Source of the DNA: CAZWEZ01 sp964632795
GTDB lineage: Bacteria; Pseudomonadota; Alphaproteobacteria; Rhodospirillales; 2-02-FULL-58-16
Direction of reading: 5' to 3'
Assembly: GCA_964632795.1 (NCBI GenBank)
Contig: CAZWEZ010000109.1
Coordinates: forward strand, 1-11,561
Length of the DNA stretch: 11,561 nucleotides
Of the stretch, positions 5,194 to 11,561 are shown piece by piece. Under the pieces are notes generated by a model. It was not told the DNA's origin. It made no database searches and was given only the letters and a program-made list of their open reading frames with translations. Numbering within the stretch: position 1 is the stretch's first letter; each line of letters begins with the position of its first letter. A program made the position numbers and the translations under genes.

Positions 5194-5541
5194 TTATTCT
5201 CCCTTGTAGTGGCGGACCAGAAGCGGAATCAGCTTGGCGATGGTCTGTTCCTGTTGTCGGGTCAGGCGGGCGGTCGCGGATTTGCCGTAGACGGTCAAAA
5301 GGAACAAAGGAATGTCGGCGTCGGGGTAGAAATAGATGACCCGGACACCGCCTCGCTTGCCCCGCCCCCGGATCGTCCAGCGGACTTTCCGCAAGCCGCT
5401 GGTCCCGACGATGGGGTCCCCGGCCTCGGGGTTGCGGGCGATGTAGTCGATGAAGTCGTGCCGTTCAGCGGCGCTCCACACAGCATCGGCCCGGCTCGGG
5501 AAGGGGGGAACTTCAACGACGGTGCAGGGCGGATTTGACAT
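5194..5541 (-). CDS. higB: HigB2/RelE-type mRNA-cleaving toxin
   Basis: A 115-residue RelE-fold toxin, expected to cleave mRNA on the ribosome. The family signature is clear: residues 38-72 read N-P-E-A-G-D-P-I-V-G-T-S-G-L-R-K, followed by GRGKRGGVRVIYFY, closely matching the GDxIxGTGGLRK...GKGKRGGxRxIYY pattern of HigB2. The later LLTVYGKS is also typical. The ATG at 5541 (M-S-N-P-P) is preferred; an in-frame ATG at 5559 lies inside the operator palindrome and adds six residues. With the predicted transcription start near 5559 the message would have a leader of about 18 bases, or none. The antitoxin follows immediately. The toxin looks complete and is likely active. Confidence 0.88.
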   Translation of the reverse strand: MSNPPCTVVEVPPFPSRADAVWSAAERHDFIDYIARNPEAGDPIVGTSGLRKVRWTIRGRGKRGGVRVIYFYPDADIPLFLLTVYGKSATARLTRQQEQTIAKLIPLLVRHYKGE

Positions 5542-5550
5542 GCCCTTATT

Positions 5551-5600
5551 GTACGGCATTGCCGTACTAAATCAAGAAGAAAAGTACGTCAATGCCGTGG
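5551..5600 (-). promoter_or_regulatory. Promoter with twin operators for the toxin-antitoxin operon
   Basis: A perfect palindrome GTACGGCATTGCCGTAC lies at 5551-5567 (8-bp arms, 1-base centre). A second copy at 5584-5600 matches at 14 of 17 positions when read as GTACGTCAATGCCGTGG against the reverse complement of the first. The centres are 33 bases apart, about three DNA turns. On the minus strand TTGACG (5593-5588) and TTTAGT (5571-5566) form a plausible promoter with 16-base spacing, so the -35 lies in one operator and the start site in the other. This fits autorepression by the HigBA complex. Confidence 0.7.
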
Positions 5601-5675
5601 TTATTAAACGACGCCGGTTCCGATGCCGAGGCGCCGGGGGCGTCCAAGGGTTGGCGGTCGCCGGCACCTGTCCCG

Positions 5676-6977
5676 TCAGATCCCGTGCGCCGGTTGGATC
5701 GGGGTTCCGTCGAAGAAACGGCCGAGGCGGAAGGGGGTCATATCCAGGCCGGGGTCGTTGCCGCACACCATGTCGGCGATGGCGCGGCCGGCTCCCGGGC
5801 CGAGGCCGAAGCCGTGGCCGCTGAAGCCGGTGGCCACGTAATAGCCCTCGAGCCCGTCGACCGGCGAGATGATCGGCAGGCCGTCGGGCGAGGTCTCGAT
5901 CATCCCGGCCCAGGTTTCGGCGAACTCGATGCCGGCCAGTTGCGGGAACCAGCGGCTGAGGTTGGCCCGCATCTCGGACAGGATGCGGTGGCTCGGCGGC
6001 GGCTCCAGGACGCGCGCGCGCGCCGACTCGAAGGGCGTCGCTTGGTCCAGCGGCCATTTCCGCCTCGTCGCCAGCTCCTCGAGGAAGCGGCCGTCGAGGC
6101 GCAGGCGGACCCCCTTGCCGGCCGCCCGCAGGGTCGGCAGGAACTTGCGGAAGAAGCGGAACGACGCCGGGACGATGGGATGCTCGGTGGCGTTGCCGAG
6201 GGCCACCGTGTAGCCGCCGTCCTGGCGGCGGCGCAGCGCCACCGGCTTGGCCCAGGTCGCGCCCTCGGTGATGTTGGGGGCCCGAGCGGTGCGGGCGACG
6301 GTCCCGGTGACCTTGAGCTGGGGGACGACGATCCCTAAGCTGCCGCTGAACAGCGAGGTCCAGGCACCGGCGGCGCAGACCACCCGCGAGGTGCGGATGG
6401 GGCCGTGTTCGGTGACCACCGCCGAAACCCGTCCCCCCTCGGTGTCGAGCCCGCGCACGGCGCACGGCGCGAGGACCGTGGCCCCCTCCTCTTGCGCCGC
6501 CCGGGCGATGGCGACGGATGCCTTTTCGGGTTCGGCCCGGCAGTCGCTCGGGGTGTAGAGGGCACCGGCCCAGCGCTCCCCGGGGTCCTCGATCAGGCCG
6601 CCCATTTCGCCGGCGGTGAGCAGACGGGTGTCGAGTTGGAATTCCCTGGCCGTCGGCAGCCAGGCGGCGTGCTCCTCGAGTTCGCGCCGGTCGCGGGCCA
6701 GAAAGATGCAGCCCCCCTGTTCGAAGCCGATGTCCTCGCCGAGCCGCTCCGCCAGTTGCCGCCACATGCGCATGCTTTCGGCCATCATCGGCAGCTCGGC
6801 CGGATGGCGTCCCTGTTGGCGGATCCAGCCCCAGTTGCGGCCCGATTGCTCGCCGGCAACGCGGCCCTTCTCGCACACCGCCACCGACACCCCCCGTACT
6901 GCCAGGACGTAAGCCGTCGCGCAGCCGACGATGCCGCCGCCGATCACCACCACGTCCGCCGTCTCGGGGACGATCAT
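5676..6977 (-). CDS. FAD-dependent oxidoreductase of the DAO (DadA-like) family
   Basis: A 433-residue flavoprotein. Residues 8-36 hold the N-terminal dinucleotide-binding fold, VVVIGGGIVG with the GxGxxG glycines and E36 at the end of the second strand for the ribose. The next segment, E-Q-S-G-R-N-W-G-W-I-R-Q-Q-G-R, is typical of one DAO subgroup of amine/amino-acid oxidases. The C-terminal FAD-contact region is present as TWAGMIETSPDGLPIISP and GYYVATGFSGHGFGLGPGAG. The family oxidises C-N bonds of amino acids or secondary amines, giving imino products. The gene follows CaiB directly, its ATG abutting the CaiB stop codon, so the two are cotranscribed. Its link to the acyl-CoA mutase is not explained by a known pathway; it may act upstream on an amine or amino acid precursor. 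No signal peptide is seen. Confidence 0.85.
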   Translation of the reverse strand: MIVPETADVVVIGGGIVGCATAYVLAVRGVSVAVCEKGRVAGEQSGRNWGWIRQQGRHPAELPMMAESMRMWRQLAERLGEDIGFEQGGCIFLARDRRELEEHAAWLPTAREFQLDTRLLTAGEMGGLIEDPGERWAGALYTPSDCRAEPEKASVAIARAAQEEGATVLAPCAVRGLDTEGGRVSAVVTEHGPIRTSRVVCAAGAWTSLFSGSLGIVVPQLKVTGTVARTARAPNITEGATWAKPVALRRRQDGGYTVALGNATEHPIVPASFRFFRKFLPTLRAAGKGVRLRLDGRFLEELATRRKWPLDQATPFESARARVLEPPPSHRILSEMRANLSRWFPQLAGIEFAETWAGMIETSPDGLPIISPVDGLEGYYVATGFSGHGFGLGPGAGRAIADMVCGNDPGLDMTPFRLGRFFDGTPIQPAHGI

Positions 6978-8066
6978 CTAAGCTTCCTCCACCAAGGCTT
7001 GGCGGGGCTCGGGCGGCTCACCGTCGACGAGGGCCGGGAACAGGGCCTGGTAGGCGCCCTTTCCCTGGCGGCGGACCAGGCCGCGGGTGGCGTGGTGGGG
7101 GGTGGCGACGGCCTCGGCGAGGTCGAGGACCGGGGCCAGGCAGCAGTCGGCGTCCTTGAAGGTGTCGAGACATTGGTCCAGGTCGCGGGCGGCGAAGAAG
7201 GCGCTCAGCTCGGCCCTCAAGAGGCTCTGGGGGAAGGCGTCGTCGTGGCGGGCGATCCACTCCTCATGGCCCGCCGCGGTGCAGAACGAGACCCAGAACT
7301 TGGGCTCGATGGCGCACAGGGTCAGGTGCCTGGCGTCGCCGGTCTCGTACACCCGGTAGTAGGCGGCGCCGCCGTTGAGCAGGTTGCGCTGGCGCCGGGG
7401 GACCTCGCCCAATACCCCCAGGGCAGCCAGCTGGAAGACCTGCAACGGCATCGCCACGTCGGCCAGGGCGAGGTCGATGTGGCACCCCTCGCCGCTGCGC
7501 TCGCGCTCGCGCAGGGCGCCGAGCACGGCGATGACGGCGAACAGGGAACTCGAGAAGTCGGCCACCGGGGGATCGAAGAAGGACGGCGACTCCTCGGGCC
7601 CGTTGCCGGCCAGCATGCCCGACAGCGACAGGTAGTTGGCGTCGTGCCCGGCGACGTCGCGCAACGGGCCGTCGGCGCCGTAGCCGCTCATCGAACAGAC
7701 GACCAATCCCCGGTTGACGCCCTTCAGGGTCTGGTAAGCGAGGCCCAGCCGCTCCATCACTCCGGGGCGGAAGGATTCGACCACCACCTCGGCGTCCCCG
7801 GCCAGGTCCAGGAATTCCCGGCGTCCGCCCTCGTCCTTGAGGTCGAGCGTCCGTACCCGCTTGCCGGCGTTGATGGCGTCGAAGTAGAGCGGCCGGCCGG
7901 TCTCGTCCTGGGGGCCGATCGCGCGCAGCTCGTCGCCCCGGGGCGGCTCGACCTTGAGCACCTCGGCCCCCATGTCCGACATGAGAAGGGTGGCCAGCGG
8001 CCCCGGGTAATGCCGGGTCAGGTCGAGGATCCGGATGTCGGACAGGAAACCGTTCAGTTTCGACAT
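6978..8066 (-). CDS. CaiB/BaiF family III CoA-transferase or alpha-methylacyl-CoA racemase-like protein
   Basis: A 362-residue protein. The start SDIRILDLTRHYPGPLATLL followed by S-D-M-G-A-E-V-L-K-V-E-P-P-R-G-D is the classic family III N-terminus. G140-H141-D142-A-N-Y and D170 in VADF are present; these correspond to the His and Asp used by alpha-methylacyl-CoA racemase, while the Asp also matches the acyl-carrying Asp of the transferases. Length (about 360) is nearer to the racemases than to formyl-CoA transferases (about 400-430). It would move CoA onto a carboxylic acid or epimerise a 2-methylacyl-CoA. AAGGTG precedes the ATG. It is separated from the thioesterase by 22 bases and abuts the oxidoreductase. 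A broken paralogous C-terminus lies at 4719-4850. Which activity it has cannot be settled here. Confidence 0.85.
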   Translation of the reverse strand: MSKLNGFLSDIRILDLTRHYPGPLATLLMSDMGAEVLKVEPPRGDELRAIGPQDETGRPLYFDAINAGKRVRTLDLKDEGGRREFLDLAGDAEVVVESFRPGVMERLGLAYQTLKGVNRGLVVCSMSGYGADGPLRDVAGHDANYLSLSGMLAGNGPEESPSFFDPPVADFSSSLFAVIAVLGALRERERSGEGCHIDLALADVAMPLQVFQLAALGVLGEVPRRQRNLLNGGAAYYRVYETGDARHLTLCAIEPKFWVSFCTAAGHEEWIARHDDAFPQSLLRAELSAFFAARDLDQCLDTFKDADCCLAPVLDLAEAVATPHHATRGLVRRQGKGAYQALFPALVDGEPPEPRQALVEEA

Positions 8067-8088
8067 GATGTCACCTTGGTATGAGGGG

Positions 8089-8511
8089 TCATTCCCTCCT
8101 GGGGGGGATCGAGTAGGTGCCGGTGGCGTGGGCGACGGGGTCGCGGTCGCCGGCGGTGAACAGGGTCACCTCGATCACCGCCAGGCGCTTGCCGATCTTG
8201 ATCATGGAGCCCTCGGCGACGATGTCGGCGGGCGGCGGCAGGCGCAGGAAGTTGATGTTGAAGTTGGTGGTCACCGCCAGCTTGACCTTGCCGATCATGC
8301 CCAGCACCACGGCGTACATGGTGGCGTCGGCCAGCCCCATCATGGTCGGTCCCGAGACCGTGCCCCCGGGACGCAGCATCTTGCCGTCGAACTCGAGGCG
8401 CATGGTCGCCCTGCCGTCGCCGATGCTGTCGATGCGCAGGCCCGATTCCAGGGCCCACGGCATCTCCTCCTGCATCAGGTTCTCGAATTCCCGCGCCGTG
8501 ATCTTGGGCAT
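8089..8511 (-). CDS. Hotdog thioesterase (4HBT/PaaI-like)
   Basis: A 140-residue hotdog protein. The ATG at 8511 is preceded by AGGGGGAG, and the N-terminus is MPKITAREFENLMQEEMPWA. The active-site segment is PGGTVSGPTMMGLADATMYA, where SGP replaces the usual HGG and the Asp of the central helix is kept; N-I-N-F-L-R and the G...T-G-T-Y-S end are typical strands. It probably hydrolyses an acyl-CoA intermediate of this cluster or removes a dead-end product. It is the first gene of the minus-strand operon with CaiB and the oxidoreductase, opposite the TetR gene. The stretch between the divergent genes holds several palindromes. It differs from the thioesterase at 63-536 in sequence, though both carry the same upstream element. 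Confidence 0.82.
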   Translation of the reverse strand: MPKITAREFENLMQEEMPWALESGLRIDSIGDGRATMRLEFDGKMLRPGGTVSGPTMMGLADATMYAVVLGMIGKVKLAVTTNFNINFLRLPPPADIVAEGSMIKIGKRLAVIEVTLFTAGDRDPVAHATGTYSIPPRRE

Positions 8512-8543
8512 GGCTCCCCCTTTGTCGATTTCCGTTAATATAC

Positions 8544-8557
8544 CAAACGGTCGTTTG
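8544..8557. promoter_or_regulatory. Probable TetR operator CAAACG-GT-CGTTTG
   Basis: A perfect 6-bp inverted repeat with a 2-base centre lies in the divergent region between the thioesterase and the TetR gene. It fits CNAACGNNCGTTNG, a pattern I recall for PaaR-type TetR repressors that sense acyl-CoA. TATATT on the minus strand (8542-8537) sits directly beside it and could be the -10 of the thioesterase promoter, so binding would block that promoter. Confidence 0.6.
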
Positions 8558-8606
8558 CTCGTGGATAAAATCCAACATATGATACCCATACGATGGATTC
8601 TATCCA
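8558..8606. promoter_or_regulatory. Double TGGAT-N3-ATCCA palindrome region, divergent promoter
   Basis: Two perfect palindromes, TGGAT-AAA-ATCCA (8562-8574) and TGGAT-TCT-ATCCA (8594-8606), have centres 32 bases apart. Together they form a larger inverted repeat around an AT-rich centre with CATATG. Positions 8558-8593 match the reverse complement of 19-54 upstream of the first thioesterase (32 of 36). The second palindrome ends 14 bases before the TetR start, so it could act on both directions. Confidence 0.6.
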
Positions 8607-8620
8607 CTAGGTAAACAGCG

Positions 8621-9226
8621 ATGCCGGACGAAACCGCGGCCCAAGCCCTACCGCGGCGGGACAACCGCCGCCAGAAACTGCTCGACGCGGCGGCCGGCCT
8701 GTTCCGCCGCCACGGTTTCCACGCCACCTCGATGCGCGACATCGCCCGTCACACCGGGATGCTGCACGGCTCCATGTACTACCACTTCCCGTCCAAGGAG
8801 GAGCTGCTGGTGACCGTCTACGAGGAGGGGATCAAGCGCATCGCCGCCCACGTCGATGGCGCCGTCGAGCGTGAGAGCGACCCCTGGCGGCGCCTCGAGG
8901 CGGCCTCGGTCGCCCACCTGGAGATGCTGCTCGACCACAGCGACTACGCCCAGGTGGTGATCCGCATCCTGCCGGGAGACGCCGAGAACGCGGCTTCGCG
9001 GCTGATCGCCCTGCGCGACGGCTACGAGGACCGGTTCCGGCGGCTGATCGACGACCTCGACCTGCCGCCCGGCGCCGACCGCCAGTTCCTCAGGCTGTTC
9101 CTGATCGGCGCCCTCAATTGGTCGCAGACCTGGTACCGCCGCGACGGCGCGCCGCCGCGGGTGATCGCCCGCCGGTTCCTGGATTTCCTGCGCCGCCCGC
9201 TGCAAGGAGAGGAGCCACCGGCATGA
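8621..9226 (+). CDS. TetR/AcrR-family transcriptional regulator
   Basis: A 201-residue regulator. Residues about 15-60 are the TetR DNA-binding domain: RRQKLLDAAAGLFRRHGFHA, T-S-M-R-D-I-A-R-H-T-G as the helix-turn-helix entry and GSMYYHFPSKEELL as the conserved recognition end. The C-terminal helices (about 70-190) form the ligand and dimer domain; acyl-CoA ligands are common for relatives next to acyl-CoA genes. It overlaps the B12-subunit gene by 4 bases (ATGA), so regulator and mutase share a transcript. It likely represses itself and the opposite thioesterase operon through 8544-8557. Only a weak ribosome-binding site precedes the ATG; an alternative start cannot be excluded. Confidence 0.9.
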   Translation: MPDETAAQALPRRDNRRQKLLDAAAGLFRRHGFHATSMRDIARHTGMLHGSMYYHFPSKEELLVTVYEEGIKRIAAHVDGAVERESDPWRRLEAASVAHLEMLLDHSDYAQVVIRILPGDAENAASRLIALRDGYEDRFRRLIDDLDLPPGADRQFLRLFLIGALNWSQTWYRRDGAPPRVIARRFLDFLRRPLQGEEPPA

Positions 9227-9654
9227 GCCAGGTTCTTCGATCTTCCGAACGCCCGATCAAGGTACTGATCACCAAGATCGGGCTGGACGGCCACGACCGG
9301 GGAAGCCGGGTGATCGCGTCGTTCCTGCGCGACGCCGGGATGGAGGTCGTCTACACGCCGCCCTGGCAGGAGGTCGCGGTGGTCGCCAAGCTGGCCATGG
9401 AGGAGGACGTCGACGTCATCGGCGTCAGCTCGCTGGCCACCGACCACCTGCTGGTGCCCAAGCTGATCGAGGCGCTGCGCGAGGTCGGCCTGGGCCACGT
9501 CAAGGTGGTGGTCGGGGGCATCGTGCCCGAGGACGAGGAGGCGGCGCTGCTGCGCTCGGGGGTCAGCCGGGTGTTCCACCCCGGCAGCTCGCGCGACGAG
9601 ATCGTCGCCGACATCGCCCGTCTGGCCGGCGAGGCCCGGTCGGCGGACGTCTGA
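9223..9654 (+). CDS. B12-binding small subunit of a methylmalonyl-CoA-mutase-family enzyme
   Basis: A 143-residue cobalamin-binding domain with a flavodoxin-like fold. KVLITKIGLDGHDRGSRVI contains the D-x-H-x-x-G motif whose His replaces the lower base of coenzyme B12. The S-S-L motif (GVSSLATDH) and the G-G of VVVGGIVP that line the nucleotide tail are also present. The ATG overlaps the TetR stop by 4 bases, and AGGAG lies upstream. Its stop overlaps the start of the large subunit by one base, so the two are made together. Two-chain mutases with a separate B12 subunit are known for 2-hydroxyisobutyryl-CoA mutase, isobutyryl-CoA mutase and archaeal methylmalonyl-CoA mutase; here the small subunit comes first. 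Confidence 0.92.
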   Translation: MSQVLRSSERPIKVLITKIGLDGHDRGSRVIASFLRDAGMEVVYTPPWQEVAVVAKLAMEEDVDVIGVSSLATDHLLVPKLIEALREVGLGHVKVVVGGIVPEDEEAALLRSGVSRVFHPGSSRDEIVADIARLAGEARSADV

Positions 9655-11336
9655 TGGACCGCCCGCCACGCCAACTCCCCCTGCCCGGCTTCGCCGAGGC
9701 CGAGGCCGACTGGGAGAAGGAATACCGGGCCGGGACCGAGGGTTCGGATTCGATCCGCAACCGTTCGGGAATCGAGATCAAGCCGCTCTATACGCCGGCC
9801 GACTGGGACGACGAACGCTATCTCGACGACCTGGGGTTCCCGGGCCGGGGGCCGATGACCCGGGGCATCTATCCGACCATGCACCGCCGGCGGACGTGGA
9901 GCCGGCGTCAACTCATCGGACTGGGCACGCCGGAGGACTACAACGCCCGCCTCAAGACCCTGCTCGCGGCGGGCAATACGGCGATCAGCCTGATTCCCTG
10001 CAACTCGGTCTACCGGGGTTACGACATCGACCAAGTGGAGCCGCTGCTGCTCGGCACCTGCGGGGCCACCGTCAACACCATCGACGACATGGACGTGTGT
10101 TTCCGGGAGGTCGCCATCGGCGACATCTCGACGGCGCTCAACGACCCGCTGCCGTTCACCCTGCTGGCCCTGCTGCTGGTCCTGGCCAAACGGCGGGGCG
10201 TGCCGTGGGAGAGGATCACCGGGACCTCGAACCAGAGCGACTACATCTCCCACTACGTCGCCAACCACATGTTCTTCCGCCTCGCCCTGCCCGGCTCGCG
10301 GCGGGTCCTGCTCGACCATATCGAGTTCTGCAACCGCCGCCTCCCCAACTGGAACCCGATGTCGATCGTCGGCCAGCACATGCAGCAGGCCGGGGCGACC
10401 CCGGCCCAGGCCATGGGCTTCACGCTGTCGACGGCGATCCAGTACGCCGAGGACTGCCTCGCCCGGGGCATGGAGCCGGACGATTTCCTTCCCCGCTTCA
10501 CCTTCTTCTTCGACGTCTCGATCAGCTTCTTCGAGGAGGTCGCCAAGCTGCGCGCCGGACGGCGGGTGTGGGCGGACATCGCCGCCCGCCGCCTGGGGGC
10601 CCGGGATCCCAGGTCGCGGCGCTTCAAGTTCCACGCCCAGACCTCGGGCGTCGACCTGACCCGCCAGCAACCGCTGAACAACATCGCCCGGGTCGCCGTC
10701 CAGGCCATGGCCGGCATCTTCGGCGGGTTGCAGTCGCTGCACACCGATTCCCACGACGAGGTGCTCGGCACGCCCACCGAGGCCGCCTCGCGGATCGCCG
10801 TCAACACCCAGAACATCCTCAACCAGGAGGCCCACCTGGCCGACGTCATCGACCCCCTGGGCGGCTCCTACTACGTCGAGACCCTGACCAACCGCATGGA
10901 GGAGGAAATCCGCTCGGTGATCGCCGCCATCGACGACGCCGGGGGGATGTACGCGGCGGTCGAATCGGGGCTGGTCCAGCGGATGATCGGCGAGGCGGCG
11001 GTCGCCTTCCAGCACCGGGTGGACAGCGGCGCCCAGACGGTGGTCGGCGTCAACGCCTACCGGGACGACGACGACGCCGGGGCCCGCAAGCCCCAGGAGC
11101 GCCCCGACATGGCCCTCATCGAGGCCCAGATCGCCAAGCTCGCGGCCTACAAGGCCGAGCGCGACCAGGGGGCGGCGCAACGCGGCTTGGACGCCCTGGC
11201 GCGGGCCGCCGCCGGCGAGGGGGACAACGTCTTCGAGAAACTGGTCGCCGCCATCGAAGCCGGCGCCACCCACGGCGAGACGGTGGCCTGCCTGCGCCGC
11301 GAGATGGGCGACGGCCAACCCCTGGTGGCGACGTGA
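9654..11336 (+). CDS. Large subunit of a divergent coenzyme-B12-dependent acyl-CoA mutase
   Basis: A 560-residue TIM-barrel catalytic subunit without its own B12 domain. Family landmarks are present: YPTMHRRRTWSRRQ (73-86), RGYDID (121-126), G-Q-H-M-Q-Q-A-G-A with H242 matching the catalytic His of methylmalonyl-CoA mutase, R281-F-T-F-F-F, FHAQTSG (326-332), QSLHTDS (360-366) and D400-P-L-G-G-S-Y-Y-V-E. Three substrate-pocket features differ. The Tyr of RQYAG is Leu87; the carboxylate-binding Arg of MVRN is missing (segment YVANH, so Asn204 or Ala203); and the FDLPT stretch is replaced by PCNSV (115-119). Methylmalonyl-CoA is therefore an unlikely substrate. The pairs also differ from those I recall for isobutyryl-CoA mutase (Phe/Gln) and 2-hydroxyisobutyryl-CoA mutase (Ile/Gln). 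The chain is complete. No MeaB/ArgK chaperone gene lies in the window. Confidence 0.88.
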   Translation: MDRPPRQLPLPGFAEAEADWEKEYRAGTEGSDSIRNRSGIEIKPLYTPADWDDERYLDDLGFPGRGPMTRGIYPTMHRRRTWSRRQLIGLGTPEDYNARLKTLLAAGNTAISLIPCNSVYRGYDIDQVEPLLLGTCGATVNTIDDMDVCFREVAIGDISTALNDPLPFTLLALLLVLAKRRGVPWERITGTSNQSDYISHYVANHMFFRLALPGSRRVLLDHIEFCNRRLPNWNPMSIVGQHMQQAGATPAQAMGFTLSTAIQYAEDCLARGMEPDDFLPRFTFFFDVSISFFEEVAKLRAGRRVWADIAARRLGARDPRSRRFKFHAQTSGVDLTRQQPLNNIARVAVQAMAGIFGGLQSLHTDSHDEVLGTPTEAASRIAVNTQNILNQEAHLADVIDPLGGSYYVETLTNRMEEEIRSVIAAIDDAGGMYAAVESGLVQRMIGEAAVAFQHRVDSGAQTVVGVNAYRDDDDAGARKPQERPDMALIEAQIAKLAAYKAERDQGAAQRGLDALARAAAGEGDNVFEKLVAAIEAGATHGETVACLRREMGDGQPLVAT

Positions 11337-11358
11337 GGACGGGGGGAGCGGAGTTTCT

Positions 11359-11416
11359 CCACCAAGGTGGTGCCGGCTTTTCAAAGGTGAAGAATCCACC
11401 GCCGAGGGCGCGGTGG
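11359..11416 (+). terminator. Weak hairpins after the mutase gene
   Basis: CCACC-AA-GGTGG (11359-11370) is followed by a short T-containing tract, and CCACCGC (11396-11402) pairs with GCGGTGG (11410-11416) around a 7-base loop. Neither has a convincing U-tract, so an intrinsic terminator here is only possible. Confidence 0.3.
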
Positions 11417-11422
11417 TGCGCG

Positions 11423-11503
11423 GAGGAGAAAGGAAAATATACTTTAACTTATTTTCTCCTCTGTGATCTCTGTGGCTTTCTCTTTCTCTGTGGCCTCTGT
11501 GTC
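11423..11503. repeat. Inverted repeat plus CTCTGTG-rich tract
   Basis: GAGGAGAA...AATA (11423-11439, with a bulge) pairs with TATTTTCTCCTC (11450-11461). This runs into repeated CTCTGTG units at about 11458-11502. Tracts of this kind, which spell H-R-G-H-R-E on the opposite strand, recur between genes in many bacterial genomes and are not coding. Confidence 0.55.
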
Positions 11504-11506
11504 GAA

Positions 11507-11561
11507 TTATACCAGCCGGCATTAATGGTGACTCGTCCAGGGATTCCCATATTTTGTGATT
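11507..11561. mobile_element. Partial end of an element related to the MITE at 598-696
   Basis: TTA (11507-11509) is followed by TACCAGCCGGCATTAATGGT and GACTC. Against the left end at 598 this gives 17 matches in 25 aligned bases without gaps, with most differences being transitions and the same TTA outside. The window ends before the other arm, so the size and type cannot be known. Confidence 0.45.

Noticed and set aside
5572..6876. A 434-residue minus-strand frame in another register of the oxidase
   Set aside because: Proline and arginine-rich composition and full overlap with the FAD-binding protein mark it as a frame shadow.
6405..8084. A 559-residue plus-strand frame opposite the oxidase and CaiB
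   Set aside because: It is a shadow of two well-supported minus-strand genes, with low-complexity composition and no motif.
9654..11336. Naming the mutase mcm or hcmA
   Set aside because: The substrate-pocket residues do not match either enzyme, so a gene symbol would imply a substrate that the sequence does not support.
9351..11522. A 723-residue open frame on the minus strand opposite the mutase genes
   Set aside because: It is antisense to two clearly conserved genes, and its translation is rich in G, R, A, H and D without any domain. Long antisense frames are expected in high-GC coding DNA.

Overview
The window looks like a chromosomal segment from a high-GC proteobacterium, most likely an alphaproteobacterium. 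This is an inference from base composition, from a cold-shock gene followed by a small basic 'MARRPNY' protein, and from several gene families; no rRNA or tRNA is present to place it more firmly. Most genes are GC-rich, but about 3010-4700 is visibly AT-richer and is probably acquired DNA.

Left part (1-2407). A PaaI-type hotdog thioesterase is followed by an overlapping gene start of the C_GCAxxG_C_C type. That gene is cut off by a 99-bp MITE with perfect 32-bp inverted ends and a probable TTA target duplication. Next come a cold-shock protein with a long structured leader, a small lysine/arginine-rich protein, and a membrane protein with a cytoplasmic cyclic-nucleotide-binding domain (Popeye-like layout, no DNA-binding domain).

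Middle part (2408-5600) is a repeat-rich accessory block. Two 138-bp elements with inverted ends sit just upstream of a small repeat-containing protein and of a two-gene unit. That unit pairs a Mrr-like PD-(D/E)XK nuclease with a MltR-like protein carrying an RNxxxH (HEPN-type) motif, and is a candidate defence or toxin-antitoxin-like module. Another MITE, a decayed fragment of a CaiB gene and a HigB2/HigA2-type toxin-antitoxin operon with twin palindromic operators follow.

Right part (5676-11336) is a coherent acyl-CoA gene cluster around a divergent promoter. On the minus strand are a hotdog thioesterase, a CaiB/BaiF family III CoA-transferase or racemase, and an FAD-dependent DAO-type oxidoreductase. 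On the plus strand are a TetR regulator, a B12-binding small subunit and a large subunit of a methylmalonyl-CoA-mutase-family enzyme. The large subunit lacks the Tyr and Arg that hold the methylmalonyl carboxylate and has lost the conserved FDLPT segment. It is therefore probably a coenzyme-B12-dependent acyl-CoA mutase with another substrate, which is the most interesting biochemical lead here.

A 36-bp element lies upstream of both thioesterase genes in the same orientation relative to each, which suggests that the left-end thioesterase belongs to the same regulon as the mutase cluster. The right edge (11337-11561) holds hairpins, a CTCTGTG-rich repeat and what looks like the end of another copy of the TTA-flanked element family.
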